Shown in pieces: positions 56,565 through 64,000 of a stretch of DNA of 64,000 nt; position 1 is the stretch's first letter; the number at the start of each line of letters is the position of its first letter. The notes below the pieces were generated by a model. The model did no database searches. It was not told the DNA's origin and was given only the letters and a program-made list of their open reading frames with translations. Made by a program: the position numbers and the translations under genes. Source of the stretch: Macrotis lagotis (taxonomy: Eukaryota > Chordata > Mammalia > Peramelemorphia > Peramelidae); assembly GCF_037893015.1 (NCBI RefSeq), contig NC_133665.1, positions 36,432,533 through 36,496,532 on the forward strand, written 5' to 3'.

Positions 56565-57660
56565 GACCCAATTCTTGATATCTTGTCCTAGGATGCTATG
56601 AAATGCTATCAGAGGCCACATTTTTGTTATTTGTATAAGATTATATTGATTTTGACAGGTGAACATCTAGAACTATATAGGATTTAGAATCATGACTAAT
56701 ATTTTAGAATCACATTTCCATGGAAAGAAATACCTGCCAATTGGTCTATCAATAAAAATAAAAAAGTTGTGATTTTTTTTCATTTATTGTGGTGGTGTGA
56801 GAAGATTGCTAAAATTGTAGGCTTAGAGGATTTGGAATTGTCTGCTTTAAATTGGTGGTTTCAGAGGCAACCAGGTTTTCTGGAGTTTCTTGAGTGACAT
56901 TCTAAAAGCATGGGATGGGATTTGGGGACCTGGAGAATGAGGTCTAGTATTAATGGAGGGAGTGGAAAAGCCATCTATACTTATAATTATATATCCATTA
57001 TACTTATTTATAATACCAGTGTCTAATGTGGAACTTCAGTGTCATCCTATTGCCTCTAGGATCCAATATAGATCATTGTTTAGAATGCAGAGCCCTTGAA
57101 AACCTTATTTCAGCCTTCATTCTAGGTTACTGATGCAGATAAAAGAGGGAGATAATCTCTACCTCCAATGTACTTAGAATCTAATATGGGTAGAAAGCAC
57201 CTATAACTGGTGGAGTAGGTGTTTTGGAAATCACAGGATTGGTTAATGGAGCCCTAGGTGAAACAGTCAACATATGCTTTCTGGCAGCCCAGGTGGTATA
57301 TTTGATTATGGTCCCCAGAACATATGGTTTGTTTGGCAGGGGCAAAGGGGATGCATAATTTGCATGGCAAAAGGGTAGATGGCTAGAAATTGGGGGTGGG
57401 GTAGACAGTTGAATGGGATATGAAGCAAGACCTGAGACCAACTATGTGAGTGGACTAGTGAATGCATTCATTCACCAATAAATGAGTTCAGTTTCCCAGC
57501 ATGGCCTCTGGAAGTCTGGCCATCTACAGAGAGGAATTTTCAAAAAAGACTCCCATCAGTCCTGATTATTAGGACAAGCTCCAAAAATATGACTAATAGA
57601 GGTAGCTGTGGATCTTCTTGATTCCTGCAAGAAGAGAGAAGATCCATCCTTTTAAGCATG
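56565..57660. other. Mostly unassigned; one L2-like piece
   Basis: 57010-57130 (plus) has 'atcctattgcctctaggatc' and 'gcagagcccttgaaaacctt', resembling the L2 3' region. Nothing else was recognised. The 86-codon minus frame at 57181-57441 has no domain. Confidence 0.45.
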
Positions 57661-57674
57661 ATTCTGTTCTATAG

Positions 57675-57898
57675 AGAGCAGCTAGGTGGCCCAGTGAATA
57701 AAGTGTACAACCTAAAGTAAGGAAGACTCTTCCTCAGTTCAAATTTGATCTTAGATCCTTTACTAGATCATTTAACCCTATTTGTCTCAATTTCTTCATG
57801 TGCAAAATAAGCTGAAGAAGGAAACAGAAAATTACTTCAGTATGTTTGCAAATGAGGTCATAGAGTTGGATATGATGGACAAGACTGAACAACAATAA
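57675..57898 (+). repeat. tRNA-SINE with BovB/RTE-type tail
   Basis: GAGCAGCTAGGTGGCCCAGT head, then 'aggaaacagaaaattacttc' and GAGGTCATAGAGTTGGATAT tail. Confidence 0.85.
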
Positions 57899-58097
57899 CT
57901 CTATAGATGTCTTTTAGTAGTAAGCAACCAGTTCTCATGATGATTTGTGGTTGAGCACAGCTCTAGAGCTCTAATGGCAAGGAGCAAAACTTTCTGCTCA
58001 TTATAATGCATCAGCACAAATTTGATAAAACTGACACTTTTAAATGTTCCTGTGGTATGAAAGGAAGGCACCATGATAGAGATCACAGATAGAAATA

Positions 58098-58100
<3 letters not shown>

Positions 58101-58139
<39 letters not shown>

Positions 58140-58145
58140 GTCTGT
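58101..58145 (+). repeat. (TC)n(TCTG)n microsatellite
   Basis: About 17 TC units, then TCTG units. Confidence 0.95.
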
Positions 58146-58499
58146 CTTTATCCTATCCATTCATGAGTCTATTCCCTGTCCCTCAATCCCTTATAGCTTA
58201 TAAGAAAAATATAATATATTCTCAAATAAATGCAAAACAAGGTAGAGTATGACAAAGAAAAGGTCACAGAGAAAATATTCAAAAAATTTGAGGAAAGCAA
58301 TAATAGTTTTATCTGGGAAAATCAGGGAAAATTTCACAGAGAATGTGGTATATTGATTAAAATTTAAAGGAGAAAAAACATTAGGATAGGGAAAGTTGAG
58401 GAAGGAATTCATCTTAGGGTAAGAAGGAGTCTCAGTGATTGCCCAAAAACAAAGAGGAAGATGATATTAAAATAAAACTAGGGCCTGTATATTAGAAAG

Positions 58500-58670
58500 A
58501 GCCCAGAATTTAGAGCTCTAAGACCTTTAATCAAATTTCAGCCATGTGACATCTGTGACCTTAACCCTGCCTCTGTGACCTTGGATAAGTCATTTAAAGA
58601 TGGGTCTGCCATCTGTAAAATGCTTATATTATCTAGCTCATTTGGCTGTCATAATATGAGAAAATGTATA
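58500..58670 (+). repeat. MIR-type SINE
   Basis: GAGCCCAGAATTTAGAGCTC, GTGACCTTGGATAAGTCATT and CATCTGTAAAATGCTTATAT. Confidence 0.6.
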
Positions 58671-58674
58671 GAAT

Positions 58675-59100
58675 ATGAGCTAGTCTTATTTAAGAAATTT
58701 TCTTATTTAAGAAAATCAAGATTTCCTTACCAACCTATTGGTTCCTTTCACAAATCATTGACCAACAATGCTAGTGAATTGTATATTTTCAATAATCTTA
58801 TAAATGTATTGAGTATTTTAGTCTTAGATAAAAAAAGAAGCCTAAGAATCTTAATAGGGACTATGTTTGGATTCTACAGATTAGCAGAAGCACAGTTTTT
58901 AACTTTTCAAGGCTCTCTGTTTAATATAGGATAGAAACTCTTTCCTACTTCTAATATCCCTCCCCAAAAAATTAACTTTAATATTTTTTCAATTACTAAG
59001 CATTTCTCTACCCTGCCATTGGAAAAAAAGAAATCCAGAGCTCTTGTATTGTGTAAGCATAGTCATACAAAAGTTTTTGCTTTTTGTATAAAAGTTGTCT
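58675..59100. other. Unassigned sequence
   Basis: The 119-codon frame 58575-58934 starts in a SINE and has no domain. No gene or other repeat was recognised. Confidence 0.45.
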
Positions 59101-59104
59101 ATCT

Positions 59105-59222
59105 CCATAAAATGTGAGCAATTTGAGGCCAAGAACTATTTAACTTTTGTCTTCATATCCCAAATACCTAACCCAATGCTTAGCATAGAGTAGATGATAT
59201 TAATCAATGCTTGTTAACTGAT
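59105..59222 (+). repeat. L2 3'-end fragment
   Basis: 'aatgtgagcaatttgaggcc', 'cccaatgcttagcatagag' and 'atcaatgcttgttaactga'. Confidence 0.55.
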
Positions 59223-59224
59223 GG

Positions 59225-59815
59225 ACCATGAGATATTGGTTCATGGATTATCAGACTCTTCATTATATTCCTTTATATTCTGAATTCAGGATAGCAATCA
59301 TTTTCATGTTATGTATTTGAGAATGATATCAACCCATCTGTTACTTTTCTTCTCCAATAGTATCTCCACCTCATCACCAGAAACGATGTACGTAAATGGT
59401 CAATTGCAATTAACTTTACCATGAAAGTTTATTTATTGATCCAAAAATATTCAGAATCAAATTATTGCTGCAAAAAATTACTATAGCATTTAACAGTGAG
59501 ATTCTTAGCAGAAGCTCACTAACTCTGCACTATATTGTCTCTTGTATGTATACATATATGTACAATATAATATAACAACTTGTTAAGGGCTATCAGACAT
59601 TTTTACCATTGTGAAGTTTTTAATGATTTTTTTTGTAAGTTTTCAAGTTTTGTGCAAGTGTTTTCATGTTACACATGTTCAAAATTACACATTTTAACTT
59701 TGAGAATCTCAAGAGATTCATAAGGAAGAGAGGGCATGCCATTTATAGGAGAGCAAAGAAGGGGGAGGTTGATTATAACAAAGCTAAATACCACCTACTT
59801 CCCAATTTTGTCCTC
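59225..59815. other. Unassigned sequence
   Basis: No repeat or gene was recognised. Confidence 0.5.
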
Positions 59816-59831
59816 AACTTAACCAATATTT

Positions 59832-59981
59832 TTTTTAGGATTTTGCAAGGCAAATGGGGTTAAATGGCTTGCCCAAGGCCACACAGCTTAGTAATTATTA
59901 AGTGTCTGAGACCGGATTTGAACTCAGGTACTCCTGACTCCAGGGCTGGTGCTTTATCCACTGCACCACCTAGCTGCCCCT
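59832..59981 (-). repeat. Young tRNA-SINE with exact 16-bp target duplication
   Basis: Antisense: GATTTTGCAAGGCAAATGGG, 'agtaattattaagtgtctga' and CCACTGCACCACCTAGCTGC. AACTTAACCAATATTT is identical at 59816-59831 and 59982-59997. Confidence 0.97.
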
Positions 59982-59999
59982 AACTTAACCAATATTTAA

Positions 60000-61120
60000 C
60001 AATTCTTTATTCATGACAAGCAGGACTATAAATAGGGCAAGGAGTCTGGGACTTTGCAGCAATATTTAGAAAGTACTAAGAGCACATGTGCCTCTTTAAA
60101 CAGGTATAGTAAAGTTTTTGAATTCATTGTTATCAGTATACCAATGAACATTTGTTATTGTGCTCTACTAAGCAATAGAGATAAAGAGGCAAAAGAAAGT
60201 CACTACCTTGAGGAGCTTACAATCTAATGAATAATTGTTAATTTTAATCATTTATTGTATTAGTTAAGCTAAAGCAGATGGTATGAAAGAAAAGGTATGA
60301 CTGCTGCCCTTACCGTTCTGGAATCATATCTTAAGAGAGCTCCTCTTAGCCCACCCCTTTTCCTGTTTTTTCCCTAGCACAGTCTCCCTCAGAAGAATTA
60401 TGATAACTTTCTTTACCTACATATGGCTTGTGTATGCAAGTATGAGAATGGTAGAAATTCTAAGCTTCGTTCAACTGAATTTGTCTTGAGAAGTTATTTC
60501 TTCACACACTGCTTGCCTAAGGTACCTTTTGTGATTACTTTCCTACATGTCAGAATTGCTAGGGATGACTCTGATGGCAACCATTAACTCTGAGGACTGT
60601 GGCTATTGCCATGTTGTCTTCTGAACTTCTTTCCACTCTATATCTATTTATTTTATCCTAGCAACTGTGTGACAGTGGATCAAGGAAGATGACAAAGGGA
60701 CTCCAAGTACATTAGGCAATCATCTCTACTGAGCTGAATCTCAGGAGACAGCTCTTACCCAGAAGTGCAACAGAGATGCACACTTATATGATGTATTTGG
60801 GTTAAAAATGTGAATTCAGCTTTCTTTTGCAATGTTTGACTTGTGCAACATTTGGAAATATGTTATCCTTTACCAAATTGAGGAGTTTTACTAAAAAGCC
60901 TGACAACAGAGAGTAATAGAATTTCATAAAATATCTGGTAACATTATAAGATGTCACTGGGGACTTTTGGTGATTTGTTGCTTGAGGATCAGCTATGCCT
61001 CTTGGGACTATGAAAAAACAAAAACAAAAAGAACCTTCCAACAACAAGCTGGCCATATTAAAAAAGCTGATGAGCTTGAGAAGGTCAACTCTGGAAGAGA
61101 GCCTGAACTCTTTGAAGAGC
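60000..61120. other. Mostly unassigned
   Basis: 60130-60235 has 'gaggagcttacaatctaatg', the repeat type seen near 13050. The 130-codon minus frame 60802-61194 has no domain and overlaps the L1 start. Nothing else was recognised. Confidence 0.45.
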
Positions 61121-62059
61121 TCTCTATTCTTAGAGGCAAGATGGCACAATAAAGGCAAGGACCCAACTGAAATCTTCCCAACATTCTTCTTCAAACAACC
61201 TTAAAATAGCACATCAAATCAAATTTTGGAGTAGTAGAACCAACAAAAGATCAGAGAGTCATTTTCTGGCTCAGAACACTTGGAAGATCTGCAGATGTCT
61301 GTAATATCTACCTGGGCCCAGAGCAAAGAAGCACCAGTGTGGGGTCTTGCAGCTGTAACAACTGCAGTTTCTGGAACTCAGCCCAAAGACATTAAGGGAA
61401 TTGGAGGACTAGTCAGAAGAAGATTCCAGAGGACCCTTTTATTGGCATTGAGTGCAGCCAGTACTGAGAGGTAACTCTATTGTCCCTAAGTAATTTTAAG
61501 TCAGTTCCAGGGCTAAGAGGAGTTTATGTACTTGTGGTGGCAGGGGATTACAGTCCTGAATGAGGGAAAACCAGATCACAGACAGGAGAGCAGTGACCAT
61601 ACTTCTTTCAGGATAACACTATCTTGGAAGCATTGAAACCCCAGCACTATCTCTGAAAAGAGCAGTACAAAAATGCCTAAACCTTGGTATAATGAATCCC
61701 ATCCCTAGGTAAGCGGAACTCAACTTTAACATAAAGTTCAAAGTGAAGAAATAGGCAGGGATGATGAGCAAACAAGCAAACAAAAAGTTTGACCAAAAAA
61801 TTTCCATGGTGTCAGGATAGAACAAGACATAAATTTAGAAGACAACAAGGTGAAAACTGCTACAAGCAAAGGACCAAGAAAAATGCTAATTGAATCCAAA
61901 GCCAGCAAGAATTCTTGAAAGAATTAAAGAAAGAAATATAAGTGGTAGAGGGAAAATCAGGGAAAGAAATGAAAATGATGCAAGAAAATTATGAAAAAAG
62001 AATTAATAACTTGGGAAAGAGGCATTAAAAATACTGAAGATTATCTTAAAAATAGTCTA

Positions 62060-62213
62060 GGGGGTGGCTAGGTGCTGCAGTGGATAGAGCACCGGCCCTG
62101 GAGTCAGGAGTACCTGAGTTCAAATTTGGCCTCAGACACTTAATATTTACCTAGCTGTGTGGCCTTGGGCAAGCCACTTAACCCCATTCCTTGAAAAAAA
62201 AAACCTAAAAAAA
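62060..62213 (+). repeat. Young tRNA-SINE in L1 ORF1
   Basis: GTGCTGCAGTGGATAGAGCA head, TAATATTTACCTAGCTGTGT, A-rich tail. Confidence 0.93.
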
Positions 62214-62316
62214 TAACCTCAAAATTCATAAAAGAAGAGAATTCCTTATAAGTAGAAATGAAAAAAGTTATAAAAGCTCATTTAAGAAAATAATTCTTTA
62301 AAAATTAGAATTGGAA

Positions 62317-62466
62317 GGCTGTTAGGTGGCCCAGTGGATAGAACACTGGACCTAGAGTCAGGAAGACCTGGGTTCAAATGTGACCTTAGATGCTTAATAA
62401 TTACCTAGCTGTGTGTCCTTGGGCAAGTCACTTAACCCCTGCCTTGTAAAAAAGAAATAAAAAAAA
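62317..62466 (+). repeat. tRNA-SINE in L1 ORF1
   Basis: GGCTGTTAGGTGGCCCAGTG head and 'gtgtccttgggcaagtcact'. AAAATTAGAATTGG (62301-62314) and AAAAAATAGAATTGAG (62463-62478) are its target duplication. Confidence 0.93.
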
Positions 62467-63338
62467 ATAGAATTGAGCAAGTGAAAGCTAATGATTCCAT
62501 TACATTTCAGGAAACAAAAAATTCAAAAGAATGAAAAAATAGAAGAAAATGGAAAATATCTCATTGGAAAAAAGATTGAGGAGATAATTTAAGAATTATT
62601 AGCCTGTTAAGCAAAAGATTTTAGATATCATATTTCCAAAAATTATTAAGGAAACCTTCCTCCCATAACCACCAGCAATATCTTAGGCCCAGAGGGATCT
62701 TATAGAAATGGAAAGAATCCACTGACCACTTCTAAAAGAGATCCTAAAATGACAATGCCCAGGAATATTATAACTAAATTCCAGAACTTTTAGACCAAGG
62801 AGAAAGTATTGCAGGCAGCCAGAAGTAAACAATTCACTTATCATGGAGCCACAGTCTGGATCACACAAGATTTAGTAGAAGTGGAGGACTTGGAATATAA
62901 TTTCCTGGAGGGCAAAGGAGCTAGAATGACAACAAAGAATAACTTACCCAGCAACCTGATCATTATCTTTCAGGGGGGAAAATGGATGTTTCCTTATGAA
63001 AAGCCCAGAAGTGAATAGAAAATTTGACATTCAAACAGAAGATTAAAGGAAAAACATAAGTGAGTTAACTTGTTTACATTCCTATGTGGCAAGATGATGT
63101 ATATAATTCCTAAGAACTATGTTGCTATTAGGGTTGTTAGAAGATATGGGTTTGAGTTGATTATGTTGGGATGATCTCCAAAAATAGAATGTAGGTGTGA
63201 GAAATAGGGATTGAAAAAAAGGGGGGAAGGGAAAAGAAGATGGGGAAATTTTTGTCACATAAAGGAAGAAGAAATTTTTTTAATGAAGAGTTAAATGATG
63301 GAGAAGGTAATGCCTGCACCTGAACAACACTGGAAAGA

Positions 63339-63340
<2 letters not shown>

Positions 63341-63376
<36 letters not shown>
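63341..63376 (+). repeat. (AC)n microsatellite in the L1 inter-ORF region
   Basis: 18 perfect AC units. Confidence 0.97.
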
Positions 63377-63378
<2 letters not shown>

Positions 63379-63858
63379 AGAAGGATATAGAAATCCATTT
63401 TACTCAAGAAGATAGTGGGGGAAGAGTGTAAGAGATATGGGGGTGGGGAAAGAAAAGGATGGATTGGGAGAAGCACAGTTCAAAAACAAAAAAAGACATT
63501 TGAAACGGGAAAGGGTAAAAAAAGAAAGAAGAGTAATCAGAGGAAAATGGGATTGAGGGAAATGGTTAGTGATTTTATCTGTGAATGTGAATGGGATGAG
63601 TTAATCTATAGCATGAAAGCAGAGAGCAGAATGGATTGGAAACAAGAATCCAACAATAGGTTAAGTTTAAGAGACACATTTGGGACAAAAAAATACACAG
63701 AGTTGGAATGGAGAGCCGAAATAGAATTTAATATGCTTCACCTGAAGTGAAGCGATCAGGGTTGGCAAGCATCCAAAATAGTTAAATGAAGTAATCAGGG
63801 AAACTCTATTTTGCTAAAAAAGTAACAGACAAGTTTCTCTGATAAAGGTGTCATTTTT

Positions 63859-63860
63859 CA

Positions 63861-63895
<35 letters not shown>

Positions 63896-63907
63896 TTATA
63901 TATATAT
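63859..63907 (+). repeat. (CATA)n/(TA)n expansion within L1 ORF2 remnant
   Basis: Seven to eight CATA units, then TATA-rich sequence. It lies where other L1 copies have a short AATATATAGA-like stretch, so it probably expanded in place. Confidence 0.85.
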
Positions 63908-64000
63908 GAAACTGAGTCAAATTTATAAAATAAGAGCCTTTCCCTAGTTGATAAATGGTAAAATGTTATGAATAGACACTTTTCAAAAGAAGAAATGAAA

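Larger units (their letters stand above)
61125..64000 (+). mobile_element. L1 LINE with 5'UTR, ORF1 and internally deleted ORF2
   Basis: It starts near AGAGGCAAGATGGCACAATA. A 640-bp 5'UTR leads to the ORF1 start at 61764 (MSKQANKKFD). A lysine- and glutamate-rich coiled-coil region holds two SINEs. Then GDNLRII (about 62579) marks the start of the RNA-recognition part, and ILQAARSK / FTYHGATVWITQDL the C-terminal part to about 63044. After a purine-rich inter-ORF region, the endonuclease start is visible at 63559-63770 (ECEWDELI, RMDWKQES). From about 63785 the text is that of ORF2's far C-terminus ('gataaaggtgtcatttttc', 'gataaatggtaaaatgtt'). The rest of the endonuclease and the whole reverse transcriptase are missing. 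Many breaks show it is inactive. It continues past the window. Confidence 0.85.

Overview
This window looks like non-coding DNA from a marsupial. The youngest and commonest repeat is a tRNA-headed SINE (head GGCAGCTAGGTGGCGCAG, tail GGCCTTGGGCAAGCCACTTA) that I know from marsupials. It sits among marsupial-type L1 copies, ORF1-only half-L1-like copies, BovB/RTE-tailed SINEs and a dense background of CR1/L3, L2 and MIR/CORE-SINE fossils. The narrower placement (perhaps an Australian or related lineage) is a guess. I found no intact host protein-coding gene and no convincing exon of one, so the window reads as intergenic or deep intronic sequence.

Layout. 1-8.8 kb: old SINE, CR1/L3 and RTE remnants in AT-rich sequence. 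8.87-12.38 kb: one retrotransposed unit on the minus strand, made of a full-length U6 snRNA copy fused at its 3' end to a 5'-truncated L1, all inside one exact 16-bp target-site duplication. 12.8-17.4 kb: L2, CR1 and SINE fossils. 17.5-19.4 kb: an ORF1-only, half-L1-like element on the plus strand, carrying two SINEs. 19.4-24 kb: mostly single-copy-looking sequence, including a possible conserved noncoding island near 23.5-23.9 kb. 24.3-27.4 kb: a SINE cluster with two small L1 3'-end insertions. 28.5-31.3 kb: CR1/L3, a half-L1 tail and L2. 34.15-35.72 kb: a processed pseudogene of TRAPPC5 on the minus strand with four in-frame stops. 35.7-43 kb: a long stretch of antisense L2 and CR1/L3 broken by younger SINEs, a 323-bp polypyrimidine tract and a BovB/RTE fragment. 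43-54 kb: MIR-type SINEs, microsatellites and much unassigned sequence. 54.6-55.9 kb: two L1 3' ends in opposite orientation. 61.1-64 kb: an L1 on the plus strand (5'UTR, ORF1, start of the endonuclease) that jumps to the C-terminal part of ORF2 and runs off the window.

How the parts relate. There is no operon or pathway here. The recurring biology is L1 reverse transcription and what it mobilises: L1 itself, SINEs, a spliceosomal RNA (U6) and a host mRNA (TRAPPC5). BovB/RTE appears to have driven a second, older SINE set that shares its tail. I recognised no LTR element, endogenous retrovirus or DNA transposon. The U6/L1 chimera and the TRAPPC5 retrocopy are the best-supported notable objects. 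I did not find a previously undescribed biological system.
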